From JANLSO01 sp031362405 (GTDB taxonomy: Bacteria; Actinomycetota; Thermoleophilia; Miltoncostaeales; Miltoncostaeaceae): 23,877 nt of DNA. Positions 6,961 to 15,116 of the stretch are shown in pieces. Location of the stretch: the NCBI GenBank assembly GCA_031362405.1, contig JANLSO010000198.1:1-23877 (forward strand). Direction: 5' to 3'. Position numbers and translations under genes: made by a program. The notes under the pieces were generated by a model. The model was not told where the DNA came from and did not search any database. It saw only the letters and a program-made list of their open reading frames with translations. Position 1 is the stretch's first letter, and every line of letters begins with the position of its first letter.

Positions 6961-8004
6961 ATCGGGCTCTGGGGATACCTGACCGGGTTCGGCGGCCGTG
7001 ACATGGCCGTCGACCTCGGCACTGCAAACACGCTTGTCTACGTCCGCGGCCGCGGCATCGTTCTGTCGGAGCCGTCGGTGGTGGCGATCGATCAACGTAC
7101 GGGCGAGGTCCATGCCGTCGGCATCGAAGCCAAGCGGATGCTCGGGCGCACACCCGGCAATATCAGCGCCATTCGGCCGCTGAAGGACGGCGTCATCGCC
7201 GACTTCGACGTGACCGAGCAGATGCTGCGCCACTTCATCCAGAAGGTCCATCAGAACCGGTGGGCGCACCCGCGCGTCGTGGTGTGCGTACCGTCCGGCG
7301 TCACCGGGGTCGAAAAGCGCGCGGTCGAGGAGGCCACGCTGTCGGCCGGGGCGCGTCAGGCGTATCTGATCGAGGAACCGATGGCGGCGGCGATCGGTGC
7401 CGGGCTACCCGTAGCGGAGCCCACCGGGAACATGATCGTCGACGTCGGCGGCGGTACCACCGAGGTCGCTGTGATCTCTCTCGGCGGCATCGTGGTGGCG
7501 CAGTCGATCCGCATCGGCGGTGACGAATTGGACGAGGCGATCATCAGTTGGGTCAAACGCGAGTACAAGCTGATGATCGGCTCTCAAACGGCCGAAGAGG
7601 TCAAGCTCGAGATCGGCTCGGCGTACCCATTGCGCGAAGAGGTTCAGGCCGAGATCCGCGGCCGCGACATGATCTCCGGTCTTCCGAAGACGGTGGTGTT
7701 GTCGTCGGAAGAGGTCCGCGTTGCGCTGGAGGAACCGATCGCGCAGATCGTCGATGCCGTCAAGAGCACGCTCGACAAGACCCCGCCCGAACTGGCGTCG
7801 GACATCATGGACCGGGGCATCATGCTCGCCGGCGGCGGGTCGCTGCTGCAGGGGCTCGACCAGCGTCTGCGCCAAGAGACCGAGATGCCGATTCACGTCG
7901 CCGAGTCGCCGTTGACGTGTGTGGCCGTCGGTTCGGGGCGTTCGCTCGAGGAGTTCGAGGTCATGCGTAAATCCGCCAAGGGGCGCCAGAGAAGGCGCTT
8001 CTGA
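6961..8004 (+). CDS. mreB: Rod shape-determining protein MreB
   Basis: Bacterial actin homologue that forms membrane-associated filaments guiding lateral wall synthesis. Visible motifs are the phosphate-1 loop (DLGTANTLVYVRGRGIV), the adenosine/phosphate-2 block (MIVDVGGGTTEVAVISLGGIV) and LAGGGSLLQGLDQRL near the end. I place the start at ATC 6961 (347 residues). The frame has no ATG, GTG or TTG between the upstream stop at 6898 and ATG 7003, a strong Shine-Dalgarno (GGGAGG) sits 6 bases before 6961, and the extra residues (GLWGYLTGFGGRD) look like the hydrophobic N-terminal membrane anchor of MreB. The conservative alternative is ATG 7003 (333 residues), which removes that anchor. It is the first gene of the elongation operon. 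Confidence 0.93.
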   Translation: MGLWGYLTGFGGRDMAVDLGTANTLVYVRGRGIVLSEPSVVAIDQRTGEVHAVGIEAKRMLGRTPGNISAIRPLKDGVIADFDVTEQMLRHFIQKVHQNRWAHPRVVVCVPSGVTGVEKRAVEEATLSAGARQAYLIEEPMAAAIGAGLPVAEPTGNMIVDVGGGTTEVAVISLGGIVVAQSIRIGGDELDEAIISWVKREYKLMIGSQTAEEVKLEIGSAYPLREEVQAEIRGRDMISGLPKTVVLSSEEVRVALEEPIAQIVDAVKSTLDKTPPELASDIMDRGIMLAGGGSLLQGLDQRLRQETEMPIHVAESPLTCVAVGSGRSLEEFEVMRKSAKGRQRRRF

Positions 8005-8028
8005 TCCGCCTCTCGCGGTGAACGCCTG

Positions 8029-8943
8029 ATGGGTTCTCAGACCGGAAGTGGACTTGGTCGTCGGCGCTCGACGGCACGACGCGTGATCGTCAGTGCCCTC
8101 GTGGTCGTCTGTCTGGCCACCTTCACGCTCTTTTTTCGTGAGGCGGGCGATGCGGGCCCGCTGCACTCGTTGCAAAGCGGCGTGAGCTCGATCGTTGCTC
8201 CGGTTCAAAAGGGCGCGACCAGCGCTGTGCGTCCCCTTCGCGACCTGTGGGGATGGTCGACCAGCCTCGTGAACGCACGCGATCGGGCCGCGACTCTCGA
8301 GAAAGAGAACGCGCGTCTGAATGCGTTCGCCGCCGCGGGGCAGATCGACCAGGAGGAGCTGCGTCAGCAGAAGCTGCTCAACGGCGTGGGGGAGGACTAC
8401 AAAACCGACTACGCGCGCGTCCCGGCCGAGCTGATCGGCTTTCCCCCGACGAACTGGTACGCCCGTGGGGCGCTTTATGTCGGCTCCGACAGCGGGGTCG
8501 TCGTGAACTCTCCGGTGCTCGCGGGGGTCACCGGCGGCGAAGCGTTGGTCGGCAAGATCACTTCCGTCACGCCGAACTCGAGTGTCGTGACCTTCATCAC
8601 CGAAAGCGCCTTCTACGTGGGAATCACCATTCCCGACCCGCGGGCACGCGGCATTCTGCAAGCCTCCAGCACCCCCGGGCAGCTCGTCGCGACGAATATC
8701 CCTCGCGAGCGTCGCGTGGAGCCCGGTCAGGTCGTGGCGACCGGTGGCTTCTCGAAGATCGATTCGCCATCGGTGTTTCCCCCGGGGATCCCCGTCGGGC
8801 TGGTGACGAGCGTCGGATCGCCCGATCCTGATGCCCAGCAAACTGTGCAGGTGAAGCCCTTCGTCGATCCGCGTAGCGTGAGCTACGTGGTCGTGCTCGC
8901 CCCGACGAGCGACATGGCCAAACGCCGCGCGAGCGGCCGATGA
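8029..8943 (+). CDS. mreC: Rod shape-determining protein MreC
   Basis: Bitopic membrane protein of the elongasome that links MreB to PBP2 from the outer face of the membrane. The 304-residue product has a basic N-terminus (GRRRSTARR), one transmembrane helix at about 19-37 (VIVSALVVVCLATFTLFF), a coiled-coil around residues 80-120 (ARDRAATLEKENARLNAF and onward) and the paired beta-domains with VAELIG-type and LVGKITSVTPNSSVVTFIT segments followed by VATGGFSKIDSPSVFPPGIPVG. ATG 8029 is preceded by GGTGA (8017-8021). The stop overlaps mreD as ATGA. Length is typical and nothing is missing. Confidence 0.95.
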   Translation: MGSQTGSGLGRRRSTARRVIVSALVVVCLATFTLFFREAGDAGPLHSLQSGVSSIVAPVQKGATSAVRPLRDLWGWSTSLVNARDRAATLEKENARLNAFAAAGQIDQEELRQQKLLNGVGEDYKTDYARVPAELIGFPPTNWYARGALYVGSDSGVVVNSPVLAGVTGGEALVGKITSVTPNSSVVTFITESAFYVGITIPDPRARGILQASSTPGQLVATNIPRERRVEPGQVVATGGFSKIDSPSVFPPGIPVGLVTSVGSPDPDAQQTVQVKPFVDPRSVSYVVVLAPTSDMAKRRASGR

Positions 8944-9527
8944 GTACTCGACCGACGCGAGTTCTGACGGCGGGGCGCTCGAGCGCGCACACCCTCGACG
9001 TGCCCGAGCGCGGCCGGGCACTGTGGGCGGTCGCCCTGATGGCGCTCATCGGCGTGCTCGTTCAGGTATCGCTGCTGCCCTACGCCCGCGTTGCCGACGG
9101 AATCGCCGACATCGTCGTGTCGGTCGTTGTCGCTGCCGCCCTTTTCCGCGGCTCCCTGGTTGGCGCCGTGACGGGGTTTGCGAGCGGAATGCTGATCGAG
9201 CTGACCGCCCCGATCGGAACGCTCGGGGTTCTCGCCCTGCTCTACCTCATCGTCGGGTCGGTCTGCGGCCGCTACTGCGAGCGAGCGGAGGCCACTGCTC
9301 TCCTTCCGCCGATGGTGCTGATCGTCGCCGCGACGGCTTTCGTGCAGCTCGGATACGGCAGCGTCCAGCTGCTGCTCGGCACGTCGGTCTTCGCCGTCGA
9401 CTTCACCGCGCGTGTTCTCGTGCCCACTCTGATCCTCAGCGCGCTGCTGGGCCCGCTGGTGCTGGTGGTGGCGCGGCGACTGCTTGGTGAGCCTCGGGTG
9501 GTCGAGCCGTTCATGATGCCCCGATGA
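8940..9527 (+). CDS. mreD: Rod shape-determining protein MreD
   Basis: Small polytopic membrane protein of the elongation complex. The 195-residue product has a short cytoplasmic N-terminus followed by about five hydrophobic helices (beginning ALWAVALMALIGVLVQVSLL), with the conserved short acidic turn VADGIADIVVSVVVAAALF and a positively charged loop (CGRYCERAEA). The sequence is weakly conserved, as is usual for MreD; identification relies on topology, size and its place between mreC and mrdA, with ATGA overlaps on both sides. Confidence is high because of that context. Confidence 0.92.
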   Translation: MSTRPTRVLTAGRSSAHTLDVPERGRALWAVALMALIGVLVQVSLLPYARVADGIADIVVSVVVAAALFRGSLVGAVTGFASGMLIELTAPIGTLGVLALLYLIVGSVCGRYCERAEATALLPPMVLIVAATAFVQLGYGSVQLLLGTSVFAVDFTARVLVPTLILSALLGPLVLVVARRLLGEPRVVEPFMMPR

Positions 9528-11494
9528 GCGGGGGCTACATCACTCCATCGCCGCGGCGGTCAGGCTCGACCGGTAGTGGCGGCGCCCCGGCGCTGACCCA
9601 CGGGGTGGCGGTCAGGATCGCCCTCATCGGCGCCGCCGCGATTGGCCTGATGGGAATCCTCGTCGTCCGGCTCTGGTTCTTGCAGGTCATCGGCGGGCAA
9701 GACTTCGCCGCCGCCGCCCAGCAGAACTCTCTGCGAGAGGTTGTCGTGCAGGCGCCCCGTGGGAAGATCACGGACCGCAACGGGAAGGTCCTCGTCGACA
9801 ACCGCCCCGGCCAGGATGTTGTCGCCATCCCGCAGGAGCTTGGTCAGCTTTCAGACGAGCGGCGCGTCCAGGTGTTGAAGAAGCTTGCGCCGATCGTCGG
9901 GAAGTCTTTCGCGTCCATCTTGGCCAAGGTCGACGCTGGGGCCAAGAACGCGCCCTTCGAACCGGTCGTGTTGGCGGACGATGTCGGGCCCGCCGTTCAG
10001 CAGAACATCGCGGAGCGACGTCAACAGTTTCGCGGTATTCAGCTCGGGACGTCGTACGTGCGGACGTACCCGCTCGGCACCACCGCTGCCCACATCCTTG
10101 GCTATACCGGGCGAATTTTTAAGGAGAACTTCGCCGCCTATCGCAACCGAGGGTACGTCGGGAACGAGCGTGTCGGGATCTCTGCCCTTGAGCTGCAGTA
10201 CGAGGAGTACCTGAAAGGGACCAAGGGCTACAACAAATACGAAGTCGACGCACTGGGTGAGCCGACCGGTCGCGGCCTTTACGAGTCGGTTCCCCCTCGC
10301 CGCGGGAACGATCTGCGCCTTTCGATCGACGCGGCGACGCAGAGGACGCTCGACGACGAGGTGAAGGCCCGGGTAGCGATCTCCCCTACGTCCAACGCCG
10401 CCGCGGGTATCGCGATGAACCCGCAGACCGGAGAGATCCTCGGTTTGTCGTCGTATCCGACCTTCTCGCCCAGCGCTTTCGAGACAGGCAACGCAAAGCT
10501 GATCGCCCGTTACAACGACCTGAAGGAGAGCAATCATCAGCCGACCTTCAACCGGGCGATAGCGGGCCGCTATCCCGCCGCGTCGACCTTCAAGGGTGTT
10601 ACGGCCACAGCGGCGCTCCAAGAGAAGATTCTGCGGCCCGACGAATACATCAACTCACCGTCTGAGCGAATCATCTACAAGACGCGCTTTCGAAACTTTG
10701 GCGACCTCAGCCAAGGGGAGATACAGCTTCCGCTGGCCCTAGAACTCTCGAGCGACACCTTCTTCTACGAGGTCGGAAAAAGGTTCTATGACGACACGAC
10801 GAACGAACGGCTACCCACCTGGGCGCGTCGTTTCGGCTTTGGCGCGCCGACGGGGATCGACCTCCCTGGTGAAGACCCGGGTCTGGTGCCCGACAAGGCG
10901 TACAAACGAAAGGCTTACGCGGGCCCACGATTCGCCTCGTATCAGCGTTCCTGGCAGCCGGGAGACGACGTGAACCTTTCCATCGGTCAGGGTTTCCTGC
11001 AAGTGACACCCCTTCAGCTTGCGACCGCCTACTCGGCTATCGCCAATGGCGGAACGATCGTGACTCCGACCCTCGGCAAGGACGTCATCGCGCCAGACGG
11101 AACCGTCAGACGCCGACTTGCGGCAGCGCGACCGACACGCCGACTTCCCGCGTCGACCGCGAACCTCGCGTTCGTTCGGGAGGGCCTCTTCAGGGCGGCA
11201 AACGGAGGCCAGGGCACTGCCTATGACGTGTTCCACAACGTGCCGGAAGGGGCAAAGGTCGCGGGAAAGACCGGGACCGCAGAAGCCGGAAAGGACCGCG
11301 CAGGAAACCAGCGCGAGGATCACTCGTGGTTTGTCGGCTATGCGCCGTTTGACAACCCGACGGTTCTCGTCGCGATCGTCGTCGAGAATGGTGGCACCGG
11401 TGCGGGCGGAGCTGCTCCCGCCGTATGCAGGACGATGGCCACGTACCTGAAGTTTGATCAGTCGTTGTGCGGTGTTTCTCTGAAGAAGAATTGA
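9524..11494 (+). CDS. mrdA: Penicillin-binding protein 2, elongation-specific transpeptidase
   Basis: Class B PBP that cross-links peptidoglycan during elongation in partnership with RodA. The 656-residue product has one N-terminal transmembrane helix (about 31-53), the dimerisation/pedestal domain starting at APRGKITDRNGKVLVDNRPG, and the transpeptidase domain with all three active-site motifs: STFK (354-357, nucleophile S354), SSD (409-411, the S-x-D form usual in PBP2) and KTGT (582-585). The loop SIGQGFLQVTPLQLATAYSAIANGG is also characteristic. The start ATG overlaps the mreD stop (ATGA) and its own stop overlaps the rodA start (TTGA), so the three are probably translated together. Confidence 0.97.
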   Translation: MSGGYITPSPRRSGSTGSGGAPALTHGVAVRIALIGAAAIGLMGILVVRLWFLQVIGGQDFAAAAQQNSLREVVVQAPRGKITDRNGKVLVDNRPGQDVVAIPQELGQLSDERRVQVLKKLAPIVGKSFASILAKVDAGAKNAPFEPVVLADDVGPAVQQNIAERRQQFRGIQLGTSYVRTYPLGTTAAHILGYTGRIFKENFAAYRNRGYVGNERVGISALELQYEEYLKGTKGYNKYEVDALGEPTGRGLYESVPPRRGNDLRLSIDAATQRTLDDEVKARVAISPTSNAAAGIAMNPQTGEILGLSSYPTFSPSAFETGNAKLIARYNDLKESNHQPTFNRAIAGRYPAASTFKGVTATAALQEKILRPDEYINSPSERIIYKTRFRNFGDLSQGEIQLPLALELSSDTFFYEVGKRFYDDTTNERLPTWARRFGFGAPTGIDLPGEDPGLVPDKAYKRKAYAGPRFASYQRSWQPGDDVNLSIGQGFLQVTPLQLATAYSAIANGGTIVTPTLGKDVIAPDGTVRRRLAAARPTRRLPASTANLAFVREGLFRAANGGQGTAYDVFHNVPEGAKVAGKTGTAEAGKDRAGNQREDHSWFVGYAPFDNPTVLVAIVVENGGTGAGGAAPAVCRTMATYLKFDQSLCGVSLKKN

Positions 11495-12666
11495 CCACAC
11501 TCGCCCGCCCATCTGACGCGCGACCCCAGCTCCCACGCACCGAGAGTCGCGTTCGTCGGGCCATCCTCGGTATGGATTGGATCCTCCTCATCGCCGTGGC
11601 GATGGTCTGCGCGTTCTCCGCATTCATGGTGCGGACGGCCACGTCGAACGACATCGCCGGTAGCCCCGACTTCTTCTTCACGCGGCAGCTGCTGTTCATC
11701 GGCCTCGGGGTCGCGGTGATGATCGTCGTTGCCGCGTTCGACCTCGATCGCATCGCATCGCTGTCGTGGCCGCTGTTGGGAGGGCTGCTCGGGTCGCTGG
11801 CAATGGTGTTCGTGCTCGGTTCATCGGTGAAGGGTTCGAGCCGGTGGATCAGCCTCGGACCGTTCAACCTGCAGCCCTCCGAGGTTGGCAAGGTGGTGAT
11901 GATTGCCGTGCTCGCGGGCCTCGTCGTCGAACGCAGCGACATCGGGAGCTGGCGCACCACGCTTTTCCTCACCGGCGCCATCGCCGTCCCGGCTGCGGTC
12001 GTCTTTGTGCAGCCCGATCTCGGCACGTCGATCATCTACGGCGTTGTGCTGGTCGCGGTGCTGCTGATCGCCGGCACGCCGTGGCAGCACTTCGCGGTGG
12101 GTGCGGTTGCCCTGACGGTCCTTGCGACTCTCGTTCTCTGGGTCTTACCGGCGGCGGGCGTACCCGTCTTGAAGGGTTACCAGGCCGACCGCCTCACGGC
12201 GTTCGTCAACACCGACGACAGCAGCAACCGGGCGACCTTCCAGCTTCGCCAGAGCAAGATCGCAATCGGTGCGGGCGGAGCGCTCGGACGCGGCCCCGAG
12301 GGGGCCACTCAGATCAAGAACGACCTGCTGCCCGAGCACCACACCGACTTCATTTTCGCCGCGGTGTCGGAGGTCTACGGCTTCGTGGGTGCGGCGCTGC
12401 TGATGGGGCTCATCGGGGTGATCATCTGGCGAGCACTGCGGATCGCCGCCCGGGCCTCGACGCACTTCGATCAGATTGTGGCCGGCAGCATCGCCGCGAT
12501 GCTGATCATGCAGACGTTCATTAACATCGGCATGAATGTCGGCCTCATGCCCGTTACCGGTATCCCGCTTCCGTTCGTCAGCTACGGGGGAAGCCACACC
12601 GTCACCAACCTCGCCGCAATCGGCCTGCTCTTGGCCGTGCATCGCCGGCGGGGCGGGTTGATATGA
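11491..12666 (+). CDS. rodA: SEDS peptidoglycan glycosyltransferase RodA
   Basis: Polytopic membrane glycosyltransferase that polymerises lipid II in the elongasome; FtsW is the division paralogue. The 391-residue product has ten or so membrane helices and the SEDS signatures KGSSRWISLGPFNLQPSE, VFVQPDLGTS, GRGPEGATQIKNDLLPEHHTDFIFA and the terminal NIGMNVGLMPVTGIPLPFVSYGGS. The catalytic aspartate candidate lies in the VFVQPDLGT motif. TTG 11491 is chosen because it overlaps the mrdA stop as TTGA; GTG 11467 in the same frame would add eight residues read through the mrdA end. Assigned to RodA rather than FtsW because it follows mreBCD-mrdA. Confidence 0.95.
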   Translation: MTTLARPSDARPQLPRTESRVRRAILGMDWILLIAVAMVCAFSAFMVRTATSNDIAGSPDFFFTRQLLFIGLGVAVMIVVAAFDLDRIASLSWPLLGGLLGSLAMVFVLGSSVKGSSRWISLGPFNLQPSEVGKVVMIAVLAGLVVERSDIGSWRTTLFLTGAIAVPAAVVFVQPDLGTSIIYGVVLVAVLLIAGTPWQHFAVGAVALTVLATLVLWVLPAAGVPVLKGYQADRLTAFVNTDDSSNRATFQLRQSKIAIGAGGALGRGPEGATQIKNDLLPEHHTDFIFAAVSEVYGFVGAALLMGLIGVIIWRALRIAARASTHFDQIVAGSIAAMLIMQTFINIGMNVGLMPVTGIPLPFVSYGGSHTVTNLAAIGLLLAVHRRRGGLI

Positions 12667-12679
12667 GTCGCGGGACGTA

Positions 12680-13510
12680 TTGGTGAAGGTGGTTCGCGGC
12701 CTTGTATCCCGCGGTGGAGCCGTCGCGCGCCCCGCGGCAAAGGCCATCGGCCGCTCGGCCCTGGCGGCGAATCGCGGTGGGGCGGTGACCATCCTCACCG
12801 GTGAGCCGGCGTCCACGGACCGGCTTGTCGAGATCACCGGTGCCACGCGCGGCGGCGCTTCGGGGGAAGGTCTCCTCGTTTTTGCGGCGGTTCCGCAGGC
12901 CGATCTCGACACGGCCGCGCAGGGGCTCGGCAACCACCGTCGAAGCGGTGGCCGTGCCCTGGCAATCGTCATCGGATCGCCCACCCAGCGTCGACGCGTC
13001 GAGAACGCGTTGATGACTGCTGATCGGGACGTCTCGGCGGCGACGATCACCCATCTCGACGACCTCGACGATCGCGACAGAGTGCGTGATGTGGTGGCTC
13101 GAGGGCTCGGCGATCAGCGGATCGGCGCGGCCAAGGCCATGCCTGCGGTCCGCGAATCCGTCTCGAGAAGTCTGGTCGCGTCGTCGGCACGCCGTGCGGC
13201 TGTCGTTGCCGCCGTTCCTGGGCTGACCCGCGTCGCGATGCCGATCCTCACCTCATTGCAGTTGGGTCTCGCCGCTGATCTCTCCAATGCCAACGCGCGC
13301 CCTCTCAACGGGCAACTTGCCGGCCACAGCGCCGGCGTCATGGCATCCGCTTTTGCGTGGCGGGAGGCGGCTCGTCGTCTCTCGCGCCGCGCCCCCTCGG
13401 CCGCACCCGCCATTCGCGCGGGTGTCGCCTATGCCGCAACCCGAAGCGTCGGGCTCGTGTCCGAACGCCTCGCAGCAACCCGTTCACCTTCCTCGAAGGG
13501 GGAGTCCTGA
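12680..13510 (+). CDS. DUF697-like protein of unknown function in the wall operon
   Basis: A 276-residue protein without a firm function. The N-terminal half alternates beta-like and helical segments (GGAVTILTGEP, GEGLLVFAAVPQADL, GRALAIVIGSPTQRRRVENAL) and looks like a degenerate alpha/beta or GTPase-like fold lacking a P-loop and an NKxD motif. The C-terminal half (VPGLTRVAMPILTSLQLGLA, then NARPL and an Ala-rich pair of helices with AGVAYAATRSVGL) resembles the membrane-associated DUF697/YcjF-type domain that often follows GTPase domains. TTG 12680 is used; GTG 12683 is equally possible. It lies 13 bases after rodA and overlaps rng by 4 bases (CTGA), so it belongs to the same transcription unit. 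The DUF697 link is pattern-based. Confidence 0.7.
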   Translation: MVKVVRGLVSRGGAVARPAAKAIGRSALAANRGGAVTILTGEPASTDRLVEITGATRGGASGEGLLVFAAVPQADLDTAAQGLGNHRRSGGRALAIVIGSPTQRRRVENALMTADRDVSAATITHLDDLDDRDRVRDVVARGLGDQRIGAAKAMPAVRESVSRSLVASSARRAAVVAAVPGLTRVAMPILTSLQLGLAADLSNANARPLNGQLAGHSAGVMASAFAWREAARRLSRRAPSAAPAIRAGVAYAATRSVGLVSERLAATRSPSSKGES

Positions 13511-14979
13511 AGAGAATCCTGGTGTCCGTCGACCCATGGGAAACACGCGTCGCCCTGCTCGAAGGGGACCGCACGACGGAGGCCCACATCGAGCGCCGCG
13601 GACAGCGCTCGGTCGTCGGTCATGTCTGGAAGGGGCGAGTCGGCAACGTGCTCGCCGGTATGGAGGCCGCGTTCATCGACGTCGGCCTCGACAAGAGCGG
13701 TTTCCTGCACGTGGACGAGGTTGTCGCGATCGGTGTACCCAAGCGCAAGCGGCTCATCGCCGAGCTCTTGAAGAAGGGCGACACGGTCCTCGTGCAGGCG
13801 ACCAAAGACCCGATGGGTACCAAGGGCTGCCGCCTGACGATGCAGCTTTCGCTCGCCGGTCAGTTCGTCGTGTTCGTGCCATTCGGCGAGGGGGTCGGCG
13901 TCAGCCGCAAGCTGCTCGACGACGAGCGCCGCCGGCTGCGGTCGATCTGCGGCGCTCTGCCGTTGGAGACCGGTGGCCTGATCGTGCGCACCGCCGCCGC
14001 CGGAGCTTCGGCGCAAGATATCGCCCGCGACCTCGCGGCCCTGAAGCTGCTCTGGAAGACCCTGTCGGAACGTGCCGAGAAGGCCAAGGCTCCGGTTCTT
14101 CAGTACAGCGAGGCCGACGTCTCGCTGAAGGTCATCCGTGACCTGCTGAATACGGACGTCGACGAGGTGATCGTCGACGACCCCGGCCAGTTCGAGCGCA
14201 TCGTCGGTTTCCTGAAGCGCACGTCGCCGTCGATGGCCGGGCGGGTGCGTCGCCACGAGGGCTCGGCTCCCCTGCTGGTCGAGTACGGCGCCGAGAAGGC
14301 GATCCACTCGACGCTCGAGCGGCGCGCCCCGCTTCCCGGTGGCGGCTACCTGATCATCGATGACACCGAGGCCATGACGGTCATTGACGTCAACAGCGGC
14401 AAGAATGTGGGTAAGGGCGGCAACCGGCTTGAGGACACCGTCACCACGACGAACCTGGAAGCCGCGACCGAGGTTGCGCGTCAGCTGCGGCTGCGCGACA
14501 TCGGCGGCATCATCGTCGTCGACTTCATCGACATGAGCGACGAGAAGAACCGTCGCGCCGTCAAGCAGGCGCTGGAATCGGCACTTGAAGGCGATAGGTC
14601 CCGGACCTTCGTCGCCGAGATCTCGGCGCTCGGGCTGGTCGAGATGACCCGCCAGAACATCTCCGACGGGCCCCGTGAGGTCATGACCGAGCCGATCCCC
14701 GACGGCATGAGCGCCGGGGTGGTGCTTTCGGAGGAAACCATCGCCATCGAGACCTGTCGGGCGGTGATGTACGCCGCCCAGAACTCGCCGGACGACGCGC
14801 TTGTGGTGAAAGTCGAGCCGCGCGCCGCCGAGTTGTTGAACGACGACGGCGGGGCCCGGCTGCAGATCGTCCAGGAGGTCACCGGCAAGAAGATCACGGT
14901 CGAGGCCGAGCGCGGTCTGGCATTCCGCGAGGCGCGCGTTCGCGCCGGTGCGGGGTCGGGCAGAAGCAAGGTCGCGTGA
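13507..14979 (+). CDS. rng: Ribonuclease E/G family endoribonuclease
   Basis: Single-strand-specific endoribonuclease for mRNA decay and rRNA/tRNA maturation. From CTG 13507 the product is 490 residues: S1 RNA-binding domain from about residue 37 (VGHVWKGRVGNVLAGMEAAF), RNase H-like and sensor regions, then the DNase I-like catalytic core with DVNSGK (D294) and VVDFIDM (D339/D342) supplying the metal-binding aspartates. CTG 13507 gives the family N-terminus MKRILVSVDPWETRVALLE and overlaps the upstream stop as CTGA, with AAGGGG just before it; the frame has no ATG/GTG/TTG at that place. The zinc-link CPxCxG motif is absent (EPIPDGMSAGVV at 395-406 instead). No long scaffold tail as in E. coli RNase E. 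Confidence 0.93.
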   Translation: MKRILVSVDPWETRVALLEGDRTTEAHIERRGQRSVVGHVWKGRVGNVLAGMEAAFIDVGLDKSGFLHVDEVVAIGVPKRKRLIAELLKKGDTVLVQATKDPMGTKGCRLTMQLSLAGQFVVFVPFGEGVGVSRKLLDDERRRLRSICGALPLETGGLIVRTAAAGASAQDIARDLAALKLLWKTLSERAEKAKAPVLQYSEADVSLKVIRDLLNTDVDEVIVDDPGQFERIVGFLKRTSPSMAGRVRRHEGSAPLLVEYGAEKAIHSTLERRAPLPGGGYLIIDDTEAMTVIDVNSGKNVGKGGNRLEDTVTTTNLEAATEVARQLRLRDIGGIIVVDFIDMSDEKNRRAVKQALESALEGDRSRTFVAEISALGLVEMTRQNISDGPREVMTEPIPDGMSAGVVLSEETIAIETCRAVMYAAQNSPDDALVVKVEPRAAELLNDDGGARLQIVQEVTGKKITVEAERGLAFREARVRAGAGSGRSKVA

Positions 14980-14990
14980 TCCGCGACGGC

Positions 14991-15022
14991 CGGCGCCCCG
15001 TCGAGAAGGTGGCGGGGCGCCG
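14991..15022 (+). terminator. Strong GC hairpin after rng, terminator or processing site
   Basis: A perfect 10-bp stem, CGGCGCCCCG (14991-15000) with CGGGGCGCCG (15013-15022), closes a 12-base loop just after the rng stop. It lacks a T-tract, as many actinobacterial terminators do. It may end the mre-rng unit, stabilise its 3' end, or be cut by an RNase in an rng-rplU read-through transcript. Confidence 0.6.
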
Positions 15023-15032
15023 AGTGGATCGC

Positions 15033-15116
15033 TAAGCTTCCCCGTCGTCCTCGGGCGAGAGATTTCTTCGCGTCTGCGAAGTCAGTCAGTGACACCGAGT
15101 GGGTGGGAGCAACAGA
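15033..15116 (+). promoter_or_regulatory. Leader of rplU-rpmA with possible promoter and hairpins
   Basis: TAAGCT at 15033-15038 is a possible -10 element, although no good -35 accompanies it. The following leader contains a 6-bp hairpin with a four-base loop (CTTCGC 15066-15071 with GCGAAG 15076-15081) and a short GTCA/TGAC stem. GGGAG (15105-15109), 7 bases before GTG 15117, is the rplU ribosome binding site. Small stems before ribosomal protein genes can be autoregulatory; nothing here proves it. Confidence 0.35.

Noticed and set aside
13357..13506. N-terminal extension of the RNase G frame
   Set aside because: It overlaps the end of the upstream gene and has no similarity to the RNase E/G N-terminus, which begins at 13507.
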